A stretch of DNA of 64,000 bases from Pogostemon cablin (taxonomy: Eukaryota > Streptophyta > Magnoliopsida > Lamiales > Lamiaceae): NCBI GenBank assembly GCA_023678885.1, contig CM043006.1:8335948-8399947 (forward strand). Reading direction: 5' to 3'. Shown here piece after piece: positions 1-11,921 of this stretch. Under the pieces are notes generated by a model that saw only the letters and a list, made by a program, of their open reading frames with translations, was not told where the DNA came from and searched no databases. A program made the translations under genes and the position numbers. Within the stretch, counting starts at the first letter, position 1; every line of letters begins with the position of its first letter.

Positions 1-1185
1 CTCCAACTTCTCCACTTTTCTTTCTTCCTTTCTTGTCTTTAATGTTCACAAGCACTAATCATCAACTTTCCTTTGATTGAACTTCTTTCAATGCATGCTT
101 CCTTCTTCGAACTTTTAAGTACTTGAGCATATTATTATTGCTTTGGTCATTTTCTTGTTTTGAGGTTGCATGTTCATTTTTATTTTTGCTCTTTTCATCA
201 TTTTCTTACTTATTTACCATTTCCTTTTTTCTTTTTCTATCTCATCAAACCTTTCTAATCCACACCTCCTCAATTACTCACACAAAAGGTATGTATATAA
301 GACTTAAGTGGGTAATCAAGGCTTGTAATGTGCTAAATTCACAAGAAATAGACTTAAAGGCTCAAAGTGGTTGACTAGGGATGATGTTCATGGTAGGAAA
401 ATATTTAGTAATGACAATTAGATAACAAGGATGGCCTTAGATCATTTCACTTATCTCCACAAATCGGGCTCGTTCCTCTAGTCCTTGAGCAAGTTCTAGC
501 TTATCAAACTCAATCGATCCACTCATGAAGGAAAACCCATGTATGCACGGTTGAGGCTCAAATGCTCACAAGCTTATGCATTGGACCTTAAGGAACTTAT
601 TACACCACATTCATCTCAAAATTGAACAAGTTAAATAGAACATGTCACAATTCGAAAGCTTAGAGATTCTTAATCACAACTTGTCATCACTTATCACCAC
701 AACATATCATCACTCATATTCAAAAATGACTCACGACATCTCAAAAATAAACCACCAAACAACCCTAGATAAGAATAAGAAAACACACAAAATATAAAAT
801 AAAGACACAACAAACGAAAAATAAGACAAAACACATAATATGCAAGAATAAAAATCACCATCATTAACAATAAAGCACACATTCTATATCATCCATGATC
901 AAGTAAGCTCAAAAGCATCCCCATCTTTGATTGAAAATTAAACTTCCCAAAAACATAACACATAAAGTAGCATTCTATCCATTCAATCCAAATCAAATCA
1001 ATTAGAAGTGATAAGGTGTAGAGTACTCCCTCAATAAGCATTTGGTAAGGAAAGTGTTTGCTCCAAGCTCCATTCGTGCTTTCAATACCCTTCATTCTGT
1101 TGTATTCCCAAGTCCAATCTCGACGTCGTGTGGGCGAAGATCCTCGAGATCTTCTCAATCTGCTATTCACTCTCTATCTCACATA
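1..1185 (-). repeat. Athila-type 3' noncoding remnant at window edge
   Basis: No gene is supported here. Between about 350 and 570 an ordered series of short blocks recurs: AAGGCTCAAA (357), GGTAGGAAAATATTT (392), AAGGATGGCCTTAG (427), CAAGTTCTAG (490) and GAGGCTCAAATGCTCACA (552). The same blocks occur in the same order in the 3' noncoding regions of the other Athila elements (6780-6990, 12690-12880, 19570-19800), which fixes the orientation as minus. Positions 1-290 are pyrimidine-rich. Positions 660-1185 match nothing else I recognise in the window. The rest of this element lies outside the window. Confidence 0.6.
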
Positions 1186-2166
1186 TGTTAGGTGCAGAGA
1201 ATTTCATAAAATTAGGGTTTCCGGACAGCTAAGATGACTTATATATGAGTTACAACAGGGACCAGGAGGAGAAATTAGAGTTAGGCCTCCATTGGGCTTA
1301 AGTATCCAAGCTTAGCCCAAAGCTTATACTTAAGTCTAATAATAATAATATATACTACTAAAATATTATTATTGCACTACCATTCTAATCCCATAATTAT
1401 GTTATGGGCTCCTTCTTATTATGAGCCCGTTAGTCTCCCCATGTTTAAGATAAACAATGTCCATTAATTAATTAAGTTGTTGACAACTTCATTAATTAAT
1501 ATCTCATCCGAGAGTAGTACCACTCAACTTCATTATCATGCCGGAATAAATCCACCTAACGGTTTACATGATAATCCTTATGAGCTCCTCAAGGGGACAT
1601 CATCAACCTATGACGGACACGGATTCCTTCTCAATCAACAGCACACCATAGAGACAGCACTACTTCCCAACTCACCGAGTTTGTTGATTTAATTACATGC
1701 AAATCTCACCCATTCATGAATCAAAGAAATACATACTACCCTACGTGTCGAGGTTATTGTATAGGGATTAAGAGCACAAACATCCATAATAACAGAGATC
1801 AAGTTCTTCTATAAGTCAGTATAAGTCGAACGATCTCAAGCGGTCCTGCTCAATACACACAAGTGAACTAATGTGATTCTATAGCCAAGACAAGTTAATA
1901 CCAAACTACACTACAACCATCCCGATAGAGAGTCCCCGTCTATCTCAGTTGTGAACATCTATTTATACTTTATAAGGAAATCAATAATATGATTTTCCGC
2001 GTTTTGTCGCACAACATATTATCTATAGTATCAAGTCAGTGGACTATTGAATCGTGCATATAAATAAATTATAAGACGCAATTATTTGATCATATGATTC
2101 TCATTTCAAATAAATTGTTATAACATTGTTCATACTAAAGCTAGACTTTTAATATATAATCCAACA
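1186..2166 (-). mobile_element. Probable solo LTR of a Ty1/copia element
   Basis: Read on the minus strand, the segment starts TGTTGGATTATATATT and ends CTCTGCACCTAACA, the usual TG...CA form with short terminal inverted bases. A TATA-like box (TATATAAG) lies at 1238-1245, close to the 3' end, as expected for an LTR with a short R-U5. The interior is AT-rich and noncoding. No primer site or coding region follows on either side. The flanking 5-mers (acata and attcc) do not match, so either the target duplication has decayed or an end is slightly misplaced; the true 3' end could lie further left. Lineage is not determined. Confidence 0.5.
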
Positions 2167-2235
2167 ATTCCATAAGCAGCTGTTACAGGAGATGTCACAC
2201 CAATATGTCACAGAACATCCTGTGCCTCAAGGTGG

Positions 2236-3184
2236 GAAGATGATGATTTTGAGATACATCTCGCTCTTATTAACATGGTAAAGAAGAATCCCTTTTCTGG
2301 AGGTTGCTTTGAAGATCCATATCAGCATCTCAGAAGATTCCTTGATTATGCAACACTCAGAAAGGTGCTGGAGCTCATGATCATGCTAGGTTGATCGTCC
2401 TATTCAAGTATTCATTAATTGATGGGGCAGAACATTGGTATGAGACTCTTGATGTCACAGATTACACTACATGGAACCAACTGCAGCAGAAATTCTTGGA
2501 GAGATATATGCCACCTTCTAAGGTGTTTAGAATGAAGCAAGACATCACCCAATTTGTTATGAATCAGGGTGAGAAATTCCTTGAGGCGTGGGACAGGTTT
2601 AAAGACATGCTCAGACTGTGCCCACAACATGGGATATCTAAGGCTCAATACATAAGTATCTTCTACTATGAATTGGATTGTGAGTCGCACATTCTTATTG
2701 ATGCATCATCAGGAGGAGCGCTGTTATCTAAGACAGCACTTGAAGCAGAAAAGTTATTTGAAGACATCTCTATGAATTCACGTGACTAGCCTACAGAGAG
2801 AGTAAGAGGATCATATGTACTTGACAGGGTAGCACAGGTTGAACATCAAGTGGTGAAGCAGAATAGGGATGATGAGATTGTCTCTAGTTTAGCTAACATC
2901 AACAAGCTACTAGAGTCCCAACAAAGTGGATTACAGAGTTGACAGAAAGGGGGATTAGTATGCAGTAGCAAGAAGTGAAGAGTGTTGAAGTTACCTTCAA
3001 TCTATACTTGGCAAGGAATGATGCAAGGGTTGACCGCATTGAAGCGAGTATGAATGCTAATCTTGTAGATTTATCTAAGCAGTTGAAGGATCTTATCTTT
3101 ATAATGGGTCAGATGACCGCGAATGTGAATCAATTGACACAAACGTTGGAGAATAATGGCATCACATTGAGGTTCGGGACATAG
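2236..3184 (+). pseudogene. Athila-type gag remnant, plus-strand copy
   Basis: This is a decayed capsid (Retrotrans_gag) domain. The most intact stretch, 2391-2786, has the family pattern of a WYETL segment, LQQKFLERYMPPSK, a WDRFKDMLR stretch and CPQHG followed by a YISIFYY segment. It is clearly the same gene as the minus-strand gag at 8953-9702. Damage includes a frameshift near 2355, where the upstream frame (EDDDFEIHLALINM) leaves register, a TGG-to-TAG stop at 2787 after SRD, and another shift near 2930. A distal piece, 2975-3181, encodes an amphipathic helix-like stretch ending TLRFGT. Gag would package element RNA in cytoplasmic particles; this copy cannot. Confidence 0.85.
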
Positions 3185-4005
3185 TACAAAGGTCCGATGA
3201 AGCCTGTGAATGAAAATGACAAAAGCAGAGCTCCGGTTCGACCAGACCGATGCAATTCGAACAGATCGGATGGTCAAACTGTGGTCGAATAGTTTTTGAA
3301 AAATAGAGAAAAGATACTATATTTTCTGGCTTGCCATTTGATCAAGGCACTCCCGTTCGACTAGATCACTCTGGTCAAACCATGGTCGAACCAACATCTA
3401 TTGAGGAGAAAGTTCGAGTTCAGTTTGAAGAGCCTTCATTTGACCAGACTCATCCCGTTCGACCAGACCTCTCTGATTGAACAAAGGTCGAACCAGAACT
3501 GGACAGACTGAACCCATTTTTAGGATTCCAGTTCGACCAAGCTCATCCCGTTCGACCAGACCAATCTAGTCAAACTATGGTCGAACTACATCAATCGAGC
3601 CCTCTTTCAGTACCGAATGCTACACCTATTGGTGAGAACACTCCAGTACCATTACAAGAGCAGAATAGTGAGCAAAGAGTAGAGAAGAAGTGGGAAAGAG
3701 AAAAGAGGTCGAAAGACGAGAAGCTTAGACTATAGATGGATAATGAAGATGTGGTTTTCTCTCTTGATAAAGCAATGAAGATGCCTATGGAGAATCAATC
3801 ATGCAAGAGCATAGACGTGGTTTCTAACTTGTTTAATCTTGATTTTAATAGAACAGATGACTCTGAATTTGCATGAAAGATTGACAAGGAGGAATATAGA
3901 CAGCCAAGTGAGGAAGGAAATTTCCAGGATCACATTTTGTGACAAAGAAAGGTAAGGTGCTAAGTGTAGACAAGAAGAGGGAAAGAAAGTACTTGAAGGT
4001 GAACC
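3185..4005 (+). pseudogene. Gag-protease linker and protease-tail remnant
   Basis: Downstream of gag the frame encodes degenerate repeats of the type PVRPDxSxQTxVE, produced by at least eight GGTCGAA/TTCGACC heptamers between 3237 and 3585. It then passes into a lysine/glutamate-rich stretch and MDNEDVVFSLDKAMKMP, which corresponds to the segment after the aspartic protease in other copies (compare 7725-8150, minus strand). Several in-frame stops are present (for example near 3290, 3735 and 3875). The copy ends abruptly in the sequence TTGAAGGTGAAC at 4005, where the LTR of element A begins, so it was probably cut by that insertion or by recombination. Confidence 0.75.
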
Positions 4006-5160
4006 TGACGCGCGTTTTCTTTGCACGCAAAATTAATCCCTAAGTATTAAGGATATCAATTGCAGCTTAAGCAAGCGACCAAGTGAATATCGAACCCAAA
4101 GGACAGCATATTATCAATTTAATTATTATCTAAATTAATTAAGACGATTATGACAATATAGTTTTTATAATTTAATTATAATCTACTAAAAAATTAATTA
4201 AAATAATGAATAAAATAAAATATCACTAGAAGAATACGAAATTGGATCAAGTAGGAGAATAGGTAGCTCTAGGATAATCCAGTTTCACTCATTAATTTCC
4301 CTTCCGTGTGTTGATGTCCGACTCTGCCTTGTGGAATATGGACGCATCACTAAACCATGCATATATACTCTATAGACACAAGTAAACATGCGTGTAACAT
4401 GTGTGAATAACCTCGGGGCAAGAGATATAATCCACCCTTCTTTTCTAGGTACTATCAGTATCAATTATTTCCATGGCCAATTGGTACTCTAACCTGATAT
4501 GACCTTCCTTTATAGGTACTATAAAATTATCCTCTTTATCCTACTTAATAATCCGAATTCCATACAATTAATAAGTATTCATATATGATAGTTCTAATGA
4601 AGCTTCGGAGTCCCCTCACTTAGAATCATAACATGGAATCCTGTTCAGCGGTGAACGCTCTCAATCAATAATCGAGATATGTATTCATACTCTACATAAT
4701 AGTTAATGATGCATAAAACAACCGTGAATATGGATTAAGATAGCACAATCATATATAAAATAAATCCACAAGTAGTGTTGTACGGAGTATACATGCAAAA
4801 ATTCAATTAATTGGTAAAAACCTTCACAACTCTAGTTCTACCAAAAAGGCTCTAGCCTATGATGTTACGAAGAACAATCATGGGGTTAGATAGATCTTAC
4901 CCGGATGTCTGAAAATTACAAGATAAATTAGGAAACGAAATAAATCCTAGATGTGGGAGTCATCGCGTCCTTCTCTGTCTTGAATTTTCCTCTTGGTTCT
5001 CCTCTTGATTCCACGAATGAATCTTCAAAGTGATGGATGAATTGAGGAAAGGATGTGGATGATGGTTAGGGGGTGATACCCCCTTGTAGGGTGTAGTATT
5101 GTTGTGTTGTATCCAATCCAATCTATTCTATTGTCTTGTTTACTCTTGGTGTGATCTACA

Positions 5161-5172
5161 TCCTTTTTTATA
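5161..5172 (-). promoter_or_regulatory. TATA-like box in LTR A, left copy
   Basis: On the minus strand this reads TATAAAAAAGGA inside the conserved context ACAAGTATAAAA...GGATGTAGATCAC. The same context recurs at 11086-11094 and 63525-63533, so it is the likely core promoter of this LTR family. Confidence 0.6.
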
Positions 5173-5327
5173 CTTGTAAGCTCTCCTTATGGACCTAGAA
5201 TGGACTTTTTAGATGAAAACACATACTTGGGGTGTAAAAACATGTAGAAAAATGCACTTGGGGTGTAAAAATCGGATTCGGACGTGTCCCAGGCATGGAG
5301 TTCGGCCTAGGGTTCTACCTAGGGATT

Positions 5328-5443
5328 GGTCGAACCCTGGTCGAATCAAAATCAGTGATTTAACGCACTTCAGGGTTCAGTTTCGACCAAAATGGCTTGA
5401 GTTCGACCAAGGGGTCTGGTCGAATAGGAATGCCGTGGTCGAA
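5328..5443. promoter_or_regulatory. GGTCGAA/TTCGACC cluster, U3 of LTR A left
   Basis: Six exact heptamers lie in 116 bp: GGTCGAA at 5328, 5339, 5418 and 5437, and TTCGACC at 5382 and 5402. In element orientation the cluster is roughly 150-280 bp upstream of the TATA-like box, where enhancer repeats often sit in LTRs. A regulatory role is my inference. Confidence 0.5.
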
Positions 5444-5997
5444 TCCACTTGCGCCGTCTCACTGTTTTGCGTATAACTTCCACATCCGAACTCCAATTTG
5501 AGTGATTCTTACACTCACGTGATCCTCTCTTCCTTGGCTTTCTATCTATCTAAAGAAATCATAAAAAATCCAATTATTGAAAGTGTAACAAGCCATGGAA
5601 TGTGACACAGCCGTTTTGTTCGGCACAGATCGCGCGACGTCACCATTTTGCTCATAACTTCCTCGTTTAAAACCCGATTGAGGTGTTCTTTACTCCAAAC
5701 GATCCTCTTTTCAGTGGCTTTCCAATCATGTATCACAATATCGGTTTTGATCTCCACATAAACACATAAATAATGCAAAAATTGGACGTGTATTTTCAGC
5801 ATTCATTGCACAAGTTGCACATTTTCTCTAACTTTGCACTTTTGATCTTTTTTTCACCTAAAACACAATAAAACACCTCAAGTGCATATTTTTCTCACAT
5901 ATATTGAATATTAGACTCTTGTGCTAATATATAACATCAATTCCCATAAAAAGGTGTTAGATTGGATATTAAAACACACTTATTTTCACTCTCATCA

Positions 5998-7724
5998 ATC
6001 CCCCAAACTTACCCGTTTCTCGTCCCGAGGTAACAAAATAAAAATAAAGAGAGAGAGTAAAATTAACAGGGAAACAAGGACTATGATAAATACCCCATTC
6101 ACAATACAATTATCCTCAACTTCGGTCATGCAACTCTCATTATATGTAATAATTAATTCATAACATACAAGTTAAGACAATCACCACTAATTCAAATGCT
6201 CCATTCACATGTTCTCAGGGGAAGTATATATCACTCGTACCCTAGTGTAAAAGATGCACACTTATGGGTTATGGTGTTTACGATCAAATTCAATTCAAGG
6301 GCATGCGTAACCATAAGCTTGCCAAAAGTCTCAAACTCTCCACCACTAAAAAGTATGATTCGACAATAGGATCAAAAAGGACTTTCATTAGGATGTAATG
6401 TTGGCTCTTTGGTACAGGTAGGAAAAATATGGATAAAGTGACTCAATTAGTAGAGAATTAAAACCGGAGATCTTTTGTACTGCAGATTTTTTTACACTTA
6501 AAGGCTATCCAGCTTCATGCTCTTCCAATTTTCTTTTCTCTCCTTTCCTTCAAGCTCAACATACTTTTTCATTCCTTTCTTTTTTTTCTCGAGGTACTAG
6601 TTTCGGGCACTACCTCTAGCATCTCGGGGTACCAGTTTCGGGCACTACCCCTAAGCAACTTATTTTTAAGCTCATAATTACTTGTACAGCTCCAAATTTT
6701 TTATTCCTTCCAAACTCCATGAAAATCAACTCACACACTTTGACAGCATTTAATTTTCCACTAAATATAGGAATTTAAGGCTCAAATAGGATATCAAAGT
6801 GGCTATCTTCATAGGTTGCTAAAGAAATAAGACTTTTAGGCTCAAAAGGGCTAACTATGGATATATAATTATATGGTAGGATATTATTTGGCAAAGTGAC
6901 TCATAAATTCAAGGATGGCCTAAAATCATCTCCCATTATCTAACACACATGTAGTTTCAAGTAAGACAAGAGGCAAGTTCTAGAATACAAGTACAAGAAT
7001 GATACTCACTAGAAAGAAATATCATGTGATTATGTAACATGAACAAAGTGGCTCAAAATCTCGCATGAGTTTTTAACAAGTAACAGAGCACTTTTCATGG
7101 TAAGTAATATCCTACAAGTATACATAGAACTTCATATCACAATACAACTCAAGTACACTTCCTTCATGAATTTAAATCACACATAAAAATTAGAAAAAGG
7201 AAACGAGGGCACCTGATTTTTCTCCTTCAAAACATTCACGAGCTCATCGAGTTGTTCAACTCGGTCATCCTGCCACTCTTCTACCTTTTTCTATCATCAA
7301 AGGTCAAACAAACTCATCATCACAGGATTCATCAATAATAGAATAAGAGAACTTGAAGAAAAAATCAATTGACTATCTAATCGACTCCACACACTAGAAA
7401 CACCACTGAACACTAGGTGAATTGCAAAAAAATTGACAAATCAAAACCGATTAAAGTTTAAACATACCGCAAAAAATCAACTCCCCTAGCAAACATTACA
7501 AAGAAAAGATTATACTCTTGGTTCGTCAATGAGGTAAGAACATCACACCCATAAAAATTAGTAAAAACGTGAGTTGAAACTAAGTTTGCCGATTTGTAAG
7601 CACCTTAAATATAAAAATTCTTACTCACACGAAAGAAATAATAAAGCAATAAAACGGAAGGGAAAGCCCCCAATAGTCGCTCATGTTTAACGTCGGAGAG
7701 TCACGACGGATGTAACCTTTTAAA
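5998..7724 (-). repeat. 3' noncoding region of element A
   Basis: This runs from the end of the partial pol frame to the polypurine tract beside the left LTR. It contains no gene. It shares long stretches with 11922-12897 (same strand) and with 12898-14696 plus 17588-17731 (opposite strand). Recognisable blocks are the AAGGCTCAAA / GGTAGGATATTATTT / CAAGGATGGCC series (6778-6925), the segment containing CATCACACCC (7531-7540), and a near-palindromic motif, CGTCGTGACTCTCCGACG, on the minus strand at about 7690-7707 just after the coding part. Confidence 0.75.
6588..6657 (-). repeat. 35-bp tandem duplication in Athila 3' noncoding region
   Basis: Two units start CTCGAGGTACTAG (6588) and CTCGGGGTACCAG (6623), each followed by TTTCGGGCACTACC. 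Both units are also present in the sister copies near 12515-12585 and, inverted, near 14145-14222. The duplication therefore predates the copies and belongs to the family. Confidence 0.7.
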
Positions 7725-8760
7725 CTACTGGATCAGAGGGCAGTCTTCTCGCGTCCTCACCTTCAAATACTTTCCTTCCCTCTTCTTGTCTACACTCAAC
7801 ATCTCACCTTTCTTGGTTATAAGTATATGATCCTTAGAATTTCCTTCCTCCCATGGTTGTCTAGACACCTCCTTGTCATTCTTCCACTTAAATTCAAAAT
7901 CATATGTCTTAGAAAAATCAAGATTAAACAAGTTAGAAATCACATCTATGCTCTTGCATGATTGAGTCTCCATGGGCATCTTCATTGCATGATCAAGAGA
8001 GAAAATCATATCTTCATTATCCATCTGCAGTCTAAGCTTCTCGGCTATCAATCTCTTTGCTCTTTCCCACTTTTTCCAAACTATAAGCTCATTATTATGT
8101 CCTTGGGATGGTACTGGAGTAGCATTAACATCATGTAAAGCATTCGGCATGGAAAATAGTGCAGAACAGAATGATTCGACCTAAGTTCGACCAGGGTTGC
8201 TGGTCGAATTGGTTGAATAGTGGTCGAACTGCACAACTGAACGTGCATTCTCTTCCTTACATGGTTTGAGACAGTCTGACCAATTAGTTTGATCGAACGG
8301 TAGTGATAGTGGTCGAATCGAGCATCAGACAAAATAGAGTGCGCAGGATGGTGCTGTTTAACCTGAGTTCGGCCAGTAGGGTTGGTCAAACTGGAGTGAT
8401 CGTGGTCGAATTGAGCTTTAGACAAAATAGAGCAATGCATACAGGCTGGTTCTACCTTAATTCGACCAACTGGGTTGGTCGAACTATGGCTAGGTTGGTT
8501 GAACCCGACATCAAAGTCTTGAGGACAGGCTGGTTCAACCTGAGTTCGACCAAAGCTCTTGGTCAAACTGACCTATTTTTGGTCGAACTGACCCTCTACT
8601 TCTTCCAGATATCACCCAGGTGCCTAGTTTGACCTCCCATGTTCAGTTCGACCTGGATAGCAGTTTGAATCAGGGCCGAATCGGGATCCTAATGCTTCAA
8701 AATTTGATTCTAGCTTCATCAGTCCTCCGTACTACATCCCGGACCTCAATGTGATGGCAT
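7725..8760 (-). pseudogene. Gag-protease linker and protease-tail of element A
   Basis: The 141-residue open stretch 7725-8150 begins MPNALHDVNATPVPS and carries WERAKRLIAEKLRLQMDNED, then MIFSLDHAMKMPMETQ, the segment that follows the protease core in Athila-like polyproteins (compare element D at 25862-26182). Further upstream in other frames (8150-8700) the linker is built of GGTCGAA/TTCGACC repeats. There is no protease active-site segment, RT, RNase H or integrase between here and the LTR: the frame stops at 7725 and the 3' noncoding region starts. Element A is therefore a gag-plus-fragment, non-autonomous element. Confidence 0.75.
8175..8653. repeat. GGTCGAA/TTCGACC cluster in linker of element A
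   Basis: Eleven exact heptamers by hand count: TTCGACC at 8175, 8186, 8461, 8545 and 8647, and GGTCGAA at 8202, 8222, 8311, 8404, 8477 and 8581. There are also single-base variants such as GGTCAAA and GGTTGAA. This is part of the coding linker and is homologous to the plus-strand cluster at 3237-3585. Confidence 0.8.
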
Positions 8761-8952
8761 TATCCTCCAACTTTTGTGTCAATTGATTCACATTCGCGGT
8801 CATCTATCCCATAATCAAGGTAAGGTCCTTTAACTGCTTAGATAAATCTGCATGATCAACATTTATAGTATCCTCAAGACAATCAATCCTTGCATCATTC
8901 TCAGCCATGTAACGATTGAAGGTATCTTCAACACTCTTCACGTCGTGTTGCG

Positions 8953-9702
8953 TCATACTAGGCCCCTTAGTGTCAACTTTGTAATCTGCTTCTGTTGGGA
9001 CTCTAGTAGCTTATTGATATTAGCTAGACTAGAGACAATCTCATCATCCCTATTCGGCTTCACTTGATGTTCAATCTGCGCTACCTTGTCAAGTACATAT
9101 AATCCTCTTACTCTTTCCATAGGCCAGTCAAGTGAATTCATAGAGATGTCTTCAAATAACTTTTCTGCTTCAAGTGTTGTCTTAGATAACAGCGCTCCAC
9201 CTGATGATGCATCAATAAAAATACGCGACTCACAATCCAATCCATAGTAGAAGATACTTATGTATTGAGCCTTAGACATTCCATGCTGTGGGCACCTCCT
9301 GAGCATGTCTTTAAACCTATCCCATGCCTTATGAAATTTCTCACCCTGATTCATAACAAATTGGGTGATCTCTTGCTTCATTCTTAAGAACCTTGAGGGT
9401 GGCATATATCTCTCCAAGAACTTCTGCTGCAGTTGGTCCCATTTAGTGCAATCTGTTGCATCAAGAGTCTCATACCAATGCTTTGCCTCATCAATTAAAG
9501 AGAACCTGAATAGGGCGATCTGCCTAGCATGATCATTAGCTCCAGCACCCTTCTGAGTGTTTGCATAACCAAGAAATTTTTGGAGATGATGATATGGATC
9601 TTCAAAACAATCTCCAGAAAAGGAATTCTTCTCTATCATGTTAATAAGAGCGGGATGCATCTCAAAATCATCATCTTCCCCCCTTGCTCCTATCAAACCC
9701 AT
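8953..9702 (-). pseudogene. Athila-type gag (capsid domain), element A
   Basis: This is an open 249-residue frame with a complete Retrotrans_gag pattern: PALINMIEKNSFSG and FEDPYHHLQKFL near the start, WYETL about residue 80, LQQKFLERYMPPSR, WDRFKDMLRRCPQHG about 130-145, YISIFYYGLDCESR, and a C-terminal helix ending ESQQKQITKLT. It forms the particle that packages RNA. The first methionine chosen is internal: upstream, 9703-9773 encodes VRVRQNPNNVAIH and then a stop (TAA), so the natural N-terminus is broken. No CCHC knuckle is visible. This is the best preserved gag in the window. Confidence 0.88.
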
Positions 9703-9922
9703 GTTGCCAATCCCATAGTTTGTGAAAATTTAATGTATGGCAACATTATTCGGATTCTGCCTTACTCTGACCATGTTTACCTCAATGTGTTATTTGCTCA
9801 TTTCCTTCCTTTCCTTTTCCTACTGCACAAGTACTTCAAAAAAATTTAAGGTTAGATAAAATTAAATAATCACAAATAGAAGTCTTAATCAAATTAGAAA
9901 TAATAAACTAATAATAACAGCT

Positions 9923-9941
9923 GTCCCCGACAATGGTGACA
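9923..9941 (-). other. Degenerate primer-binding site, tRNA-Asp type
   Basis: On the minus strand this reads TGTCACCATTGTCGGGGAC, against the intact TGGCGCCGTTGCCGGGGAC seen at 30757. It lies six bases after the LTR end at 9948, the expected place. Four mismatches are visible, consistent with an old copy. Confidence 0.7.
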
Positions 9942-9947
9942 AGAACT

Positions 9948-11921
9948 TGATGCGCGTTTTCTTTGCACGCAAAATTAATTCCCAAGTATTAAGGATATAA
10001 ATTGCAGCTTAAGCAAGCGACCAAGTGAATATCGATCCCAAAGGACGGTGCATTATCAATTTAATTATTATCTAAATTAATTATGACGATTATGGCAATA
10101 TAGTTTTTATAATTTAATTATAATCTACTAAATAATTAATTAAAATAACGAATAAAATAAAATATCACTAGAAGAATACTAAAGTATATCAAGTAGAAGA
10201 ATAGTTAGCTCTAGGATAATCCAGTTTCACTCATTAATTTTCCTTCTGTATGCTGATGTCTGACTCTGCCTTGTAGAATATGGACACATCACTAAACCAT
10301 GTATATATACTCTATAGACATAAGTAAACATGCATGTAACACGTGTGAATAGCCTCAGAGCAAGAGATATTATTGCACCTCCCTTTCTAGGTACTATCAG
10401 TATCAATTATTTTCCTGGCCAATTGGTACTCTAACCTGATATGATCTCCCTTTATAGGTACTGTAAAATTATCCTCTTTATCCTACTTAATAACTCGAAT
10501 TCCATTCAATTAATAAGTATTCATATATGATAGTTCTAATGAAGCTTTGGAGTCCCATCACTTAGAATCATAACATAGAATCCTGTTCTGCGGTGAACGC
10601 ACTCAATCAATAACCAAGATATGTATTCAGACTCTACATAATAGTTAATGATATACAAAATGACCGTGAATATGGATTAAGAAAGCACAATCATATATAA
10701 AATAAATCCACAAGTAGTGTTGTACGGAGTTTACACACGAAAGTTCAATTAATTGGTAAAAACCTTCAAAACCCTAGTTCTACCAAAAAGACTCTAGCAC
10801 ATGATGTTACGAAGAACAATCATGGGGTTAGATAGATCTTACCCGGATGTCTGAAAAATTACAAGATAAATTAGAAAACAAAATAAACTCTAGATGTGGG
10901 AGTCATCGCGTACTTCTCTGTCTTGAATTCTCCTCTTGGTTCTCCTTCTTGATTCCAGAGATGAATCTTCACAGTAATGGATGGATAGAGGATAGAATGT
11001 AGATGATGGTTGGGGTTGTGATCCCCCTTGTGGGGTGGTGTAGGATGGATGTGTTGTTGTCTCTTTCATGGTGTGATCTACATCCCCTTTTATACTTGTA
11101 AGCTCTCTTTATGGACCTAGGATGTACTTTTTAGATGAAAACACACACTTGGGGTGTAAAAACATGAAGAAACACGCACTTGGGGTGTAAAAATTGGATC
11201 CGAACGCGTACCAGGCATGGAGTTTGACCTAGGGTTCGACCTAGAGCATGGTCGAACACTGGTCGAATCGAAATCGGTGATTTAACGCACTTTAGGGTTC
11301 AGATTTGACCAAAATGGCTTTAGTTTGACCAAGGGGTTTGGTCGAACTGGACTGTTGTGGTCGAATCCACTTGCGCCGTCTCACTGTTTTGCATATAACT
11401 TCCGCATCCGAACTCTAATTTGAGTGATTCTTACGCTCACGAGATTCTCTCTTCCTTGGATTTCTATCCATATAAAGGTCTTATAAAAACTCCAAAAGTT
11501 TAAGGTGTAACAAGCCATTGAAAGTGACACAGCCGTTCTGTTCGGCATAGCTCGCGCGACGTCACAATTTTGCTCATAACTTCGTCGTTTGAAACTCGAT
11601 TGAGGTGTTCTTTATGCCAAAACGATTCTCTTTTCAGTGGCTTTCCAACCATGTATCACAATACCAGTTTTCATTTCCACACAAACCCAGAAATATTGCA
11701 CAAATTGGACGTGTGTTTTTCAGTATTCATTGCACAAGTTGCACATTTTTTCCAACTTTGTACTTTTGATCCTTTTTCCACCTAAAACACAATAAAACAC
11801 CTCAAGTGCATATTTTTCTCACATATATTGAATATAAGACCCTTGTGCTAATATATAACATCAATTCCCATCAAAAAGGTGTTAGATTGGACATTAAAAC
11901 GCGCTTATTTCACTCTCATCA
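9948..11921 (-). mobile_element. LTR of Athila element A, right (5') copy
   Basis: It has the same start and end sequences as 4006-5997 and is about 1.97 kb long. It carries a TATA-like box (TATAAAAGG, 11086-11094 on the minus strand). Five exact heptamers lie upstream of that box at 11235-11365 (TTCGACC 11235; GGTCGAA 11250, 11261, 11340, 11359), with TTTGACC decay products between them. On the gag side it is followed by a primer site. On the other side it is preceded by a polypurine tract and 3' noncoding region, so this LTR is shared by two tandem units. Confidence 0.87.

Larger units (their letters stand above)
4006..5997 (-). mobile_element. LTR of Athila element A, left (3') copy
   Basis: On the minus strand it begins TGATGAGAGTGAAAATAA and ends GAAAACGCGCGTCA, a TG...CA LTR of about 1.99 kb. 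It pairs with the LTR at 9948-11921 and with plus-strand copies at 17732 and 62867. Immediately upstream in element orientation lies a polypurine tract (AAGTTTGGGGGAT, 5998-6010), the normal primer for plus-strand synthesis. Many substitutions separate the copies, so this is an old insertion. No matching target duplication is visible (left gaacc, right neighbour of the other LTR atccc). Confidence 0.85.

Noticed and set aside
123..374. 83-codon hydrophobic ORF at window start
   Set aside because: T-rich noncoding sequence gives chance Phe/Leu/Ser codons; it overlaps conserved Athila noncoding blocks.
8303..8632. 109-codon plus-strand ORF
   Set aside because: It is the antisense of the heptamer-rich linker of element A.
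1186..11921. Exact target-site duplications for the copia solo LTR and element A
   Set aside because: The 5-mers on the two sides do not match, so I did not claim intact insertions.
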